From Granulosicoccus sp036478565 (GTDB lineage: Bacteria > Pseudomonadota > Gammaproteobacteria > Granulosicoccales > Granulosicoccaceae): DNA of 64,000 nucleotides. This document shows, in pieces, positions 42,766 through 51,780 of the stretch. Each line of letters opens with the position of its first letter. The first letter of the stretch is position 1. The translations under genes were made by a program, and so were the position numbers. The notes under the pieces are model-generated. The model was given only the letters and a program-made list of their open reading frames with translations. It searched no databases and had not been told where the DNA came from. The stretch is taken from contig OZ245050.1 of NCBI GenBank assembly GCA_965224525.1, forward strand, positions 4,092,001 through 4,156,000. Direction: 5' to 3'.

Positions 42766-45605
42766 CAGGCTGCTGCCCGAATCTGGTCAATATAGGGTTG
42801 CCAATCGCTGACATCGAGTGGCGGTGATTCAACAAACGCCCGGTGGTAGTAGTGCATGGCTATCTGCCCTTGCTGTTCGCGGTTAAAGGATTCGAAGTCT
42901 CCATTGGCAGCTTGTAATTCTGCTTCCGCACCTGCTCCTGTAGTCGAATTGGTATAACCGTAGTTATACGCATTCGGGTCGACTACCTGCGCATGAATTG
43001 CCTCAGCCAGATACATAGGCCCGGTTTCAAAGTTCTGCCACACATGAGTCAGTTCGTGAACGAGTATCTCGTTGCTTATGGTTGTACTGGCCGAGAAATT
43101 GATCAAGGTGCCGGTAACAAAAGCGCGGGGGCTCGGAGCACCACCACCAAAGCTTTGAAAAAATGTCTGGACTTCAAAAATGACTCTGTTATCAAGACTC
43201 TCCTGACTAACCGAAACGAGATCAAGATCAATCGAATCACCGAAGACCTTTTCGGCCTCGCGTTTTTCAGCCGCGGTCAGATTACGATAACTAGCAAGCG
43301 AATTGAACAGCTGCGCTACCACCAACCCGAACAATCCACCACCGACTTCAAGTGCGCCCTGTAACATCTCGCTTAATGGCTCTTCAAGCCGCTGCGCGGT
43401 CTCAACCACTTCTGCAACGATGTCATCACCAGCATCCGAGGCTGCGGCCATGATGTCACTCCAGCTCTGATCCAGCACACGCAGACCGCTCAACAGATTG
43501 TCGAGTGCGTTCGATGGATTGATAGCTGTCTCAAGTAAAATTTGCGCCAGTGTAAAACCCGCTTCAAGCAGTTCAACGACAACCTCGGCCACCAGTGCCA
43601 CACTGCGCGCGGCTACACGAACCAACAAGTCACCCAACTCATAACCCGCTGCCAGCAACCCTTTGACGAAGCGCGCTACGCCAGGCAGGAAGTCTTTTTC
43701 GAGATACGTCAGCACATAGCTGACTGAATTTCTTAGTTTCACCGTGGCCTGGCCAATGCGCTGCCACACAGTCGCAGCAACCGTGCTCGTCAGATTTGAT
43801 GCCCAGGCATAAAGATCGCGTAAATCCTCGCTAACCGACTCCCACGCAGCAACGACCGCATTGAAGGCCACCTCACTTTTATCGATGGCCCAGTCGAGCA
43901 CATCAACAAGCGCTGCTTCTGCGTACCGCAGTGCCGTCATGACCTCGTGAAATACATCGTCGGTAAAATCTTCAAGACGACTCAGCGTCCAACGCATGAC
44001 CTCGCCTAAACCGACGGCATCCAACACACCAAAAACCATGCGCCGCAGCGTAAAATAGCCGTCGCTTGCCGCCTCTAACAGTAAGTCGGCAAGCTTTGCA
44101 CCGGCTTCCAGTGCGGCTTCGATCATCTCTTTCGCCAGTGCATAGGTCCTATTTAACGTCTCACCGATAAACTCAACCAATGTGGCACCGAGCGCAAACG
44201 CTGCCTTAAGAAATCTGGCCAGAAGGTCCTTGCCAATATTGGCAAGATCCGCCAGCAATTGTGTAAACGTCCAGCCCAGTTCATACAGACCATCGATAAC
44301 GGTACGCATGACTTTCAATGCCCGCTGCGCAACGGCGCTCACCAGTTCAACAACTGTCTTTCCTGCATCTACCAGCGCCGCAACAACTTCCCGTGCAAAC
44401 CCGATGGCGGCATCAGCCGCCCACTCAGCAAGCTCAACTATGGTCTCACCAATTGCCACAAGCGCTCGGGTTATTTCACTCACAGCGCCAGCAACTGCAC
44501 TGGCTGCAGCGGTGAGAATGCTGCCAACAGAGCGGCCAATATCTCGCAGTGCCTGGGTGAACGCTTCAACCAGACTCCGCTGGCCTGTTATCACATCGCC
44601 GATCAACTGAGTCAGGCTGTGACCGAGGCTTAACAAAGCATCAAGCGTTGATCGCAGTACGTTTGCGGCGGCTGACAAGGCAGCACCAAGAATTTGCACC
44701 ACCGATTTACCGATATCAAGCAGCGCTTCTACCACTTTTTTGAACCCGGCCACCGCCAACTGCACTGCTTGCGCCAGTATGTCTGCAAATGATTGACCAA
44801 TCTCGCGCAACGCCCGAATAGCATCACCGATCACACCGATAGTTTGTGTCGCGATATCGCTCAGCACATTGACAACTGTATGGCCAATGTCGATCAATGC
44901 CTTGACCACTTTTTTGAACATGGTGACACCTGCATCTACCGCCTCACCGAGTAGCTCACCGACAGAGCGGCCGGCCTCCAGCAGAGCACTAACCAGATGC
45001 CCCAGTTCTTCTATTGTCCAATCGGCAAGTGTTTCGATAACTTCGGCAATGGTCTGGCCGGCAGTGACAACCGCATCAACAATGGTCTCTACCGCCTCCT
45101 TGATAGCATCCACAACATCTTCGGCTGCCTCTGTTATCCAGTCGATGAGCGAACCGGACGTACCCGGTACGGTGGCATCGTTCTCCTGCAAAACACGGCC
45201 GACAGTCTGCAGCCAGGTAGCAATCGCCCGTGGATCACCACCATCAGCAAGCCATTCGCTGATAAAGGGTCGAGCTTCAGTTCGCGGCAGCCGCGCGACA
45301 CGATCCACAAGCAGGACTTCACCGCCGGCGAGGCGCAATGCCTTGGATACGAGCTGTCGTTCGTCACCACCCTGCCTGGCCGCCCATTCAACCAAAGCAT
45401 CCGCATCATTGGCGGCCTCATCAATATCCGCCGCCGTACCAAGCAAGCCGCGCGTCATACGCAACGCCCGTGTGGAGGACAACGACAGTGCGACTCCTAT
45501 AGCCGGGCCAAACTGATCGCGTGGTAATTGCAAATCACGAAGGCCGCTGCCGGCCGAAGCGATTGAAGCAAAGCTGATGGTGTTTATTTGCTCGTTGAGT
45601 GTCAT
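42765..45605 (-). CDS. 29-residue helical repeat protein with C-terminal zincin domain
   Basis: The product has 946 residues from ATG 45605 (a TTG 26 codons upstream is less likely). The middle is built of about eleven uninterrupted 29-residue units (about 204-514) with a core AL--hG-(S/T)h--hL; three more units lie at about 646-732. Examples are ALIDIGHTVVNVLSD and ALLDIGKSVVQILGA. The C-terminus has NEILVHELTHVWQN (H850, E851, H854) and LAEAIHAQ, the DUF4157-like zincin pattern with a possible third ligand. No signal peptide is seen. The amphipathic repeats suggest membrane or oligomer contact. I know no described family with this combination. It is coupled to a caspase-like gene. Confidence 0.75.
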   Translation of the reverse strand: MTLNEQINTISFASIASAGSGLRDLQLPRDQFGPAIGVALSLSSTRALRMTRGLLGTAADIDEAANDADALVEWAARQGGDERQLVSKALRLAGGEVLLVDRVARLPRTEARPFISEWLADGGDPRAIATWLQTVGRVLQENDATVPGTSGSLIDWITEAAEDVVDAIKEAVETIVDAVVTAGQTIAEVIETLADWTIEELGHLVSALLEAGRSVGELLGEAVDAGVTMFKKVVKALIDIGHTVVNVLSDIATQTIGVIGDAIRALREIGQSFADILAQAVQLAVAGFKKVVEALLDIGKSVVQILGAALSAAANVLRSTLDALLSLGHSLTQLIGDVITGQRSLVEAFTQALRDIGRSVGSILTAAASAVAGAVSEITRALVAIGETIVELAEWAADAAIGFAREVVAALVDAGKTVVELVSAVAQRALKVMRTVIDGLYELGWTFTQLLADLANIGKDLLARFLKAAFALGATLVEFIGETLNRTYALAKEMIEAALEAGAKLADLLLEAASDGYFTLRRMVFGVLDAVGLGEVMRWTLSRLEDFTDDVFHEVMTALRYAEAALVDVLDWAIDKSEVAFNAVVAAWESVSEDLRDLYAWASNLTSTVAATVWQRIGQATVKLRNSVSYVLTYLEKDFLPGVARFVKGLLAAGYELGDLLVRVAARSVALVAEVVVELLEAGFTLAQILLETAINPSNALDNLLSGLRVLDQSWSDIMAAASDAGDDIVAEVVETAQRLEEPLSEMLQGALEVGGGLFGLVVAQLFNSLASYRNLTAAEKREAEKVFGDSIDLDLVSVSQESLDNRVIFEVQTFFQSFGGGAPSPRAFVTGTLINFSASTTISNEILVHELTHVWQNFETGPMYLAEAIHAQVVDPNAYNYGYTNSTTGAGAEAELQAANGDFESFNREQQGQIAMHYYHRAFVESPPLDVSDWQPYIDQIRAAA

Positions 45606-45963
45606 GCGCTTGCGTGCTCCCTGTACTGATGTCAATTCAGAGTACGCGGCATATATGGCTACAAGGCCCGATCCTCGACTCAAGGACAGGGGATTCGACT
45701 TAAGTACAGGTCATGAGTCAACTGCTGTAACCAAGCTGTACTTGCTCTCCAGACATGTGGAATTTTGCGCCGACAGAGGCTTCGCAGTGCCGGGATCAAT
45801 ATTGCAGCCGTGGTGGCTAGATCAATTCAGACGTTTCTTTCTGATTGGTAGTTACACAACAAATAATTACCGAGTTTTCACAGAACTTACGCTCTTTTTC
45901 TTCGTAACATATCTTCGTGTGACCTTCTACCCATGAAACTTAGCTATAAAGGAGCGCTAAACG
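45606..45963. other. Divergent intergenic region
   Basis: About 360 bases separate the repeat/zincin gene from the lipoprotein gene. Both promoters should be here. An AT-rich stretch lies near 45855-45910. AAGGAG is placed 9 bases before the lipoprotein start. Nothing else was recognised. Confidence 0.4.
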
Positions 45964-46617
45964 ATGACAAAAGGTTTACTGACAGGCTTGGCCATTTCTA
46001 TTGTGCTGGCTGGCTGCGGAGACGGTGGCGGTGACACAGGCTCATTTCTACAACCTGGAGCGCAGGGTCCAAACGTAAATCCATTAGCGGTTGCGCCTGA
46101 TGACCAACCACAAGCGCCTGCCAACCAGAATCCCTTACAAACCGGCCCGGCTACTACGCCCACAGCGCCGACTGGTTCAACCACTACCCCAGCCGAACCA
46201 ACTGGCCCGACGACTACCCCTGCCGGACCAGCGGGCCAACCTACAACACCGGTTGGACCGACATCAAGCTCTAGCAGCCCGTTCTCCAATGGGGCCAGTG
46301 CAGAATCTCTTACTAATGCATGGGGTTGCGTCATTAACCAGCAGGATGAAATCGATTTTGTGTTGGTTCTGCTTGACGATGGCTCGGGCGCTGTAGGTAA
46401 TTCAGACGAGTCTGTGGATATGATTCAATGGGGCCAAAATAGTGCCGGCGATCTGGAGTTTTCCGTCACTGGATCCGATAGCACGGTTTTCCTCAATACC
46501 CGATTCGATGGCAACGATGCGTTTTATGCCGATGCTTACGTTTCCAACGGAACACCACTCGTCGCAAACGGAGCCGACATCACCGTTCAGTGCTACCGTG
46601 TAGATCTGCCTGAATAA
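45964..46617 (+). CDS. Lipoprotein with Pro/Thr-rich linker
   Basis: The 217-residue product starts with a lipoprotein signal ending LAGC (Cys at about 18), so it is probably lipid-anchored. A linker of about 75 residues carries repeated TGPTTTP, TGSTTTP and AGPAGQPTTP units. A C-terminal domain of about 115 residues (WGCVINQQDEIDFVLVLLDDGSGAVG...ITVQCYRV) has one cysteine pair and beta-strand character; I do not recognise it. AAGGAG lies 9 bases before the start and a terminator follows. Confidence 0.75.
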   Translation: MTKGLLTGLAISIVLAGCGDGGGDTGSFLQPGAQGPNVNPLAVAPDDQPQAPANQNPLQTGPATTPTAPTGSTTTPAEPTGPTTTPAGPAGQPTTPVGPTSSSSSPFSNGASAESLTNAWGCVINQQDEIDFVLVLLDDGSGAVGNSDESVDMIQWGQNSAGDLEFSVTGSDSTVFLNTRFDGNDAFYADAYVSNGTPLVANGADITVQCYRVDLPE

Positions 46618-46664
46618 TGTATCGGGCCTTAGTGACTGATTGATTCTCTTGTATGCCAGAACAT

Positions 46665-46694
46665 AGAGGGGCTTTGAATATCAACGCCCCTTTT
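46665..46694 (+). terminator. Terminator after the lipoprotein gene
   Basis: A 6-base stem AGGGGC / GCCCCT with a 13-base loop runs into TTTT, about 50 bases after the stop codon at 46617. Confidence 0.65.
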
Positions 46695-46894
46695 GCATAA
46701 CTCTTGGCACAACGATTTTCGCTCCTGCACCTAATCGAATTGACTAGCTGAAGAACGAACTTGCCTTTTGCCTCCGCGTCACTGCGCCTCGAATGCGTAT
46801 TCTGCCACTTAAATTCTGGCAATAATCCCTGAAATTGAGTATGCAAAACCGTAGGCTGAGAACCATGGAACGACGCCACCACGGAGAAGGATTC

Positions 46895-47137
46895 ATGATT
46901 AGCACTGGCATCACCGAACTATCACCAGGCAAGCATCAGCGTTATCTTCAGGCAAGTCTGGGAGCTTCACTGGGAATGTGGCTAGTCATGCTGTGGCTGG
47001 CCCCAATCAAGCTTATAGCGATATTGTTGGTTGTATTGATCGCGGCCATTGTGGTGACGGCATCGGTGCCATTGATTGTGCAAGCGATGCAGAAAAACGA
47101 CTACAGAGGCGACGAGCGGCGTGGCGCAGTTCGTTGA
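46895..47137 (+). CDS. Small membrane protein, hypothetical
   Basis: The 80-residue product starts at ATG 46895, with GGAGAAGG about 5 bases upstream. It has a polar N-terminus (ISTGITELSPGKHQRYLQ) and then two closely spaced hydrophobic segments (LGMWLVMLWLAPIKLIAILL and VVLIAAIVVTASVPLIVQAM), and ends in a charged tail (KNDYRGDERRGAVR). It is probably an inner-membrane protein with two helices. No family was recognised. It stands alone between two intergenic gaps. Confidence 0.55.
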   Translation: MISTGITELSPGKHQRYLQASLGASLGMWLVMLWLAPIKLIAILLVVLIAAIVVTASVPLIVQAMQKNDYRGDERRGAVR

Positions 47138-47659
47138 GGGATTGCTTATTCACATGGTGCTGGTCATTAAATAAATGTTCTCGGTGATCGTCAGTAAATA
47201 AAGCACCAAGCCTGGCAATTCTCAAACGGGCCGCCCGGCTGGAAGCACCACGCCAGCAACGAGGTATTTTCTACGCTACCAGTCTCGACGCTATGGGCAG
47301 CCTGATCAGATTCATGCCTGAGGATTGCTGAGGCGCCAGGTTGATAAATTTCTGGACTCGTGTCTCCGCTCATTATCAGAAACAAACTAGTTCGCTGACC
47401 TCGTACTGACCTCGTAGACAACATGAGACTCGTTACCACACAGCACAAAGAGCCGCCTGGTTAAACCTCATCGCAATAACTTACGCGTGTAAAAACTCTA
47501 GCAAGCAGTTACACCAACATCAGGCTTTCGAATTGCGAATAAATAGATGGACATAAGGTTCTTTCGAATAGTATATTGTCTTCTTTCGAAACTTATTTCC
47601 ACACTGCTACCCAACAGATCGCAACAATCGTCGCTTGAGAAATTGAACCAAGAAACACA
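47138..47659 (+). other. Long intergenic region before the Ugp-like operon
   Basis: About 520 bases. No gene is supported in the first 380 bases. The last 140 bases are AT-rich and hold three TTTCGAA boxes (separate entry) and probable promoter elements. A TATATT between boxes two and three could be a -10 element. Confidence 0.5.
47526..47590 (+). promoter_or_regulatory. Three TTTCGAA boxes, candidate DeoR-family operator
   Basis: TTTCGAA occurs at 47526-47532, 47562-47568 and 47584-47590, each with a TTCGAA palindromic core, upstream of the DeoR-type gene at 47660. GlpR-like regulators bind TTCG-containing sites, so autoregulation is a reasonable inference. Confidence 0.5.
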
Positions 47660-48445
47660 ATGGCTTTATCGCGTCGACAGAAACAGATAATGGACAGGCT
47701 TCACGAATCAAATGGTGTGGTGTCCAGTGCGGATATCACATCATTGTTCAACGTTACTGTTCAAACTATCAGGAAAGACCTGAATGGGCTAAGTGAGCTT
47801 GGCCTGGTTCGTCGAGTGCATGGTGGCATCAGCTTGCCCAATGCCAATCACAACCAATCGTTTAGCAATCGCACGGTCATGAATCTGGCCGCCAAAAGAA
47901 AGATAGCCCGTAAGGTTGTTGAATTGTTCCCCGAAAACACCAGTATTTATTTAGGCATCGGCACAACACCGCAGCAAATTGCACAGGCGTTATTGGATCA
48001 TCCCGGGCTGACTGTGGTTACCAATAATATCAATGTCGCACTGACTCTGTGCAACACCGAAAACGTTCAAACATTTTTGGCTGGAGGTCGGGTACGGAAC
48101 CATGATCAGGACACCATGGGTCTTGATACAACCGCATTTATGAGTAAATTTAATATTCAGTACGGTGTGTTTGGGGTGGGCGGACTCAATCAAAAAGGTC
48201 AGTTACTGGATTTCTCTCCGGAAGAGTCCAGTGTGTCGCGCATCATTATAGAAAACAGTGAATCACGTGTACTGGTAGCGGACCACAGCAAGCTGGATCG
48301 ATATGCACCGATTATAACCGGCTCGCTCAGCGACATCGATTTTTTGGTTATGGACGTCATCTCTGAGCCAATTCGACAGCAGTGCAAGCAGTTGGAGGTA
48401 GAAACACTTGAAGTGGGTCCTGTTCCGGGCCTGTCGCCATGTTAA
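47660..48445 (+). CDS. DeoR/GlpR-family transcriptional regulator
   Basis: The 261-residue product has an N-terminal DeoR helix-turn-helix (VVSSADITSLFNVTVQTIRKDLNGLSELGLVRRVHGGI) and a C-terminal sugar-phosphate sensor (VELFPENTSIYLGIGTTPQQIAQAL, VTNNINVALTL, FLAGGRVR, GVFGVGGLNQ, VLVADHSKLDRYAP). Members such as GlpR respond to phosphorylated intermediates. It starts the operon and overlaps the ATPase gene by 7 bases, so it likely controls this uptake system. Confidence 0.9.
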   Translation: MALSRRQKQIMDRLHESNGVVSSADITSLFNVTVQTIRKDLNGLSELGLVRRVHGGISLPNANHNQSFSNRTVMNLAAKRKIARKVVELFPENTSIYLGIGTTPQQIAQALLDHPGLTVVTNNINVALTLCNTENVQTFLAGGRVRNHDQDTMGLDTTAFMSKFNIQYGVFGVGGLNQKGQLLDFSPEESSVSRIIIENSESRVLVADHSKLDRYAPIITGSLSDIDFLVMDVISEPIRQQCKQLEVETLEVGPVPGLSPC

Positions 48446-49404
48446 AAATTGCAGGACTAACGCGCAGCTATGATGATAAAAAGGTTGTAGACAATCTTAG
48501 CTTCACAGTTGGCGAGAGTGAATTTGTTGCGCTTCTTGGTCCGTCTGGTTGCGGCAAGTCTACGTCGCTTAAAATGATCGCCGGGCTGGAAAAACCGGAT
48601 TCAGGGACTATTGAAATGAGTGGCAAGGACATCACTCAGCTGACGCCAGGAGAACGAAAGCTGGCGATGGTATTTCAATCCTATGCGCTATTTCCACATT
48701 TAAAAGTAAAAGACAACATTCTGTTTGGCTTACAGGCGCGTAAAGTCCCCAAAGATGAGCAGAAGCGCCGGCTCAAATCAGTTATTGAACTGGTTGGCCT
48801 GGAAGAGCATCTGCATAAAAAACCCGGACAGTTGTCCGGAGGTCAATGCCAGCGAGTTGCCCTGGCAAGAGCGGTGGTCTCTGAGGCAAAACTGTGCTTG
48901 ATGGACGAACCGCTGTCAAATCTTGATGCCAAATTACGTAACGAGATGCGATCAGAAATACGCGCGTTGCAACAGCGATTGGGTATGTCTGTGATCTACG
49001 TTACTCATGATCAAGTAGAGGCCATGAGCATGGCCGATAAAATTGTTCTTATGAACGATGGGAAAGTTGAACAGATTGACGCGCCTCATGCGCTCTATAG
49101 CAATCCTGAATCAATTTTCGTTGCCCAATTCATTGGCAGTCCACCGATGAATATTATCAGATCCAACAATAAGGTCTTTGGGGTGCGGCCCGAACACATA
49201 ACCATAACCGATCGAGGTACCAAAGCATGTGTAATAAGTTGTGATTATCACGGTGCGGACACCATTGTGCTGGCCAGCATCAGCGAGCTGGAGGGGAAAC
49301 CGGCTCTAATCAAAATTCGCTACCCGGGTCACGCAGTGTTTGCATCCCGACAACCCATTTTAATTCACTGGCATGCAGAGTATGAGTATCACTTTTCAAC
49401 TTGA
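48439..49404 (+). CDS. ugpC: UgpC-like ABC transporter ATPase
   Basis: The 321-residue product is a MalK/UgpC-type ATPase: Walker A GPSGCGKST, Q-loop MVFQSYALFPHL, signature LSGGQCQRVALARA, Walker B LCLMDEPLSNLD, H-loop YVTHDQVEA. A short TOBE domain follows (about 235-315), shorter than the full MalK tail. It powers uptake across the inner membrane with the two permeases downstream. It overlaps the regulator gene by 7 bases. Whether the substrate is glycerol-3-phosphate or another phosphodiester is an inference from neighbours. Confidence 0.88.
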   Translation: MLKIAGLTRSYDDKKVVDNLSFTVGESEFVALLGPSGCGKSTSLKMIAGLEKPDSGTIEMSGKDITQLTPGERKLAMVFQSYALFPHLKVKDNILFGLQARKVPKDEQKRRLKSVIELVGLEEHLHKKPGQLSGGQCQRVALARAVVSEAKLCLMDEPLSNLDAKLRNEMRSEIRALQQRLGMSVIYVTHDQVEAMSMADKIVLMNDGKVEQIDAPHALYSNPESIFVAQFIGSPPMNIIRSNNKVFGVRPEHITITDRGTKACVISCDYHGADTIVLASISELEGKPALIKIRYPGHAVFASRQPILIHWHAEYEYHFST

Positions 49405-49483
49405 AGAGAAATATTAACCCATAAACTTACTGCTTGAAGACATTTATTATCCAACAAGCGAAACCAAAAGAGGATGACGTCCG

Positions 49484-50770
49484 ATGAAATATCTCACCAG
49501 ATACTTAACCACGTCTGGCTTGGCCCTAGCTCTAGGGCTAAGCAGTATCGCCAGCGCCAATACCGAATTGACCCTGTACTACCCGGTTGCGGTTGGTGGC
49601 GCGTTAACTAAAATCGTAGATGGCATGGTCGACAACTTTGAAGCCGAAAATCCGGATATCAGTGTTAATGCGATCTATGCAGGTAACTATAACGATGCAC
49701 GCGTAAAGGCACTGGCGGCGTTAAAAAGTGGCGATCCAGCGCAACTTTCCGTTATGTTCTCCATTGACATCCACGAATTACGCAATCTTGATGCAATTGT
49801 CGCTTTTGATGACGTTGTCAGCACCGATGAAGAGCGTCAATGGCTGGATAGTTTCTACCCGGCTCTAATGGAAAATGGCAAGGCAGATGGCAAAACCTGG
49901 GGCATTCCGTTCCAACGTTCAACTATTGTTATGTACTACAACAAGGATGCGTTTAGGGCCGCAGGCCTGGACCCCGAAAAACCACCTGTTACCTGGGAAG
50001 AGTTTGCCAGTATCGGTCAGCAGCTGGTTAAGAAAGACAGTAGCGGCAATGTTGAACAATGGGGCGCAATGATTCCGTCTACAGGCTATCCGTACTGGAT
50101 GTTTGGGGCGCTAACCAAGCAAAACAACGAAGTACTAATGAATCAGGCCGGCACAGAGACCTACTTTGATAAACCCGGTGTTATCAGCGCACTCGAATAC
50201 TGGCAGGATTTGGGCGGTAAACACGCAATCATGCCTGAAGGGGTGATTGAGTGGGGTACATTACGGCAAAATTTTCTGGAACAAAAAACCGCCATTATGT
50301 GGCATTCGACCGGCAACCTGACTACGGTGAAAGACAAGGCTAAATTTGACTTTGGCGTAGCACAGCTACCGGGCAATAAAGAGTTGGGTTCCCCGACCGG
50401 CGGTGGAAATTTCTACATTTTCAAAAAATCAACCGAAGAAGAAAAACAAGCCGCACTCAAATTGGTGAGATTCATGACGTCTCCTGAGCAAGCCGCTCAT
50501 TGGTCTAAATCAACAGGGTATATGGGTGTTGGCCCTGCTGCTTATGAAACTGAAACTCTCAGCGCTTATGTAAAGGATTTTCCACCTGCAGCTGTTGCTC
50601 GCGATCAACTCGAACATGCCACCGCAGAGCTATCGACTCATGAAGCCGGGCGCGTACGTAAATTTCTTGATGACGCGATTCAATCCGCTTTGACCGGGCA
50701 GGTTAGCGCCAAGCAGGCACTGGCGGATGCTCAAGCACAAGCCATGTCAACGTTGCGTCGTTATAAGTAA
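49484..50770 (+). CDS. ugpB: UgpB-like extracellular solute-binding protein
   Basis: The 428-residue product has a signal peptide (SSIASA|NTEL). The family 1 solute-binding fold is shown by VDNFEAENPDISVNAIYAGNYNDARVKALAALKSGD, WGIPFQRSTIVMYYNKDAFRAAGLDPEKPPVTWEEF, and FMTSPEQAAHWSKSTGYMGVGPAAYE. These are UgpB-like features, including the conserved YYNKDAF. It is periplasmic. GAGG lies 10 bases before ATG 49484. The exact ligand cannot be read from sequence. Confidence 0.87.
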   Translation: MKYLTRYLTTSGLALALGLSSIASANTELTLYYPVAVGGALTKIVDGMVDNFEAENPDISVNAIYAGNYNDARVKALAALKSGDPAQLSVMFSIDIHELRNLDAIVAFDDVVSTDEERQWLDSFYPALMENGKADGKTWGIPFQRSTIVMYYNKDAFRAAGLDPEKPPVTWEEFASIGQQLVKKDSSGNVEQWGAMIPSTGYPYWMFGALTKQNNEVLMNQAGTETYFDKPGVISALEYWQDLGGKHAIMPEGVIEWGTLRQNFLEQKTAIMWHSTGNLTTVKDKAKFDFGVAQLPGNKELGSPTGGGNFYIFKKSTEEEKQAALKLVRFMTSPEQAAHWSKSTGYMGVGPAAYETETLSAYVKDFPPAAVARDQLEHATAELSTHEAGRVRKFLDDAIQSALTGQVSAKQALADAQAQAMSTLRRYK

Positions 50771-50902
50771 GCGCAATAAGGGTGAACCGATCCGCCGACT
50801 GCACTCGGTGCCCAGCCAATGACGAAGATCTTGAACAGGGTCTGGTTATTGGATGGGCACTGTTCCTGGATAAACTCCTGATCAGAATCTGCTTTCGCGC
50901 AC

Positions 50903-51775
50903 ATGCTTAATCGACTCAACCTCAAAGCCTGGTTGTTACTCTTACCTGCTTTGTTCTTACTCATCGCCTTTACGCATTGGCCTACCCTGAAAACCTTCTG
51001 GCGTAGCTTTACCTGGGCGCGCTCGGATGTCGCTCCCAGCCAGTTTGTTGGTTTGGAGAACTACGCCCAACTATTGGAAGACCCTATATTCTGGAAAGTA
51101 TTGGAAAATAATTTTTGGTATGCTCTGGGTACGGTACCTACTTCGATAGCGTTGGCTATCGCTATGGCGCTGTGGGTCAATGGAAAACTTCGTTATGGTG
51201 GCTTGTTACGACTGGCTTTTTTCACACCCACAATACTACCCATGATTACGGTAGCCAATATCTGGTTATTTTTTTACAGCCCCAATATCGGCTTGTTTAA
51301 TCAAATTCTCGGCTTCTTTGGCATTTCCGGACCCAACTGGCTAGGTGACCCTGATATTGCACTATCCAGTTTAATGATAATGACGGTTTGGAAGGAGGCT
51401 GGTTTCTTCATGATTTTCTACCTTGCCGCATTACAGACACTCAGCCCGGAACTGTTCGAAGCCGCAAAAGTGGAAGGTGCCAGTGCCTGGAGAATGTTCA
51501 GAAAAATAACGTTTCCGCTACTCATGCCAACCACCCTGTTTGTGTTAATCAATGCCTTGTTAAATGCATTTAAGCTGGTTGATCATGTTTTTATACTGAC
51601 CAAAGGCGGTCCCAATAACGCCAGCAACTTACTTCTCTATTATATTTACGAAACAGCATTTAGTTTCCTCGACAGTTATTACGCTGCAACATTAACTGTC
51701 GTCATGCTTGTTACGTTAGCTTTGATAGCACTCGTACAGATTTTTCTGATTGATCGAAACATTCACTATCGGTAA
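50903..51775 (+). CDS. ugpA: UgpA-like ABC permease
   Basis: The 290-residue product has six membrane segments and the MalF/UgpA-type EAA loop EAAKVEGASAWRMFRKITFPLLMPT. It begins with LLLLPALFLLIAFTHWPTLKTFWRSF, which is UgpA-like. It follows the binding-protein gene after 132 bases that contain no gene. It is the inner-membrane half-channel, partnered with the next gene. Confidence 0.88.
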   Translation: MLNRLNLKAWLLLLPALFLLIAFTHWPTLKTFWRSFTWARSDVAPSQFVGLENYAQLLEDPIFWKVLENNFWYALGTVPTSIALAIAMALWVNGKLRYGGLLRLAFFTPTILPMITVANIWLFFYSPNIGLFNQILGFFGISGPNWLGDPDIALSSLMIMTVWKEAGFFMIFYLAALQTLSPELFEAAKVEGASAWRMFRKITFPLLMPTTLFVLINALLNAFKLVDHVFILTKGGPNNASNLLLYYIYETAFSFLDSYYAATLTVVMLVTLALIALVQIFLIDRNIHYR

Positions 51776-51780
51776 CGACG

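Noticed and set aside
44182..45527. Several long open frames opposite the repeat/zincin gene
   Set aside because: They are antisense shadows of a repetitive Ala/Val-rich gene, have no ribosome-binding sites and show low-complexity Ser/Thr/Ala sequence.
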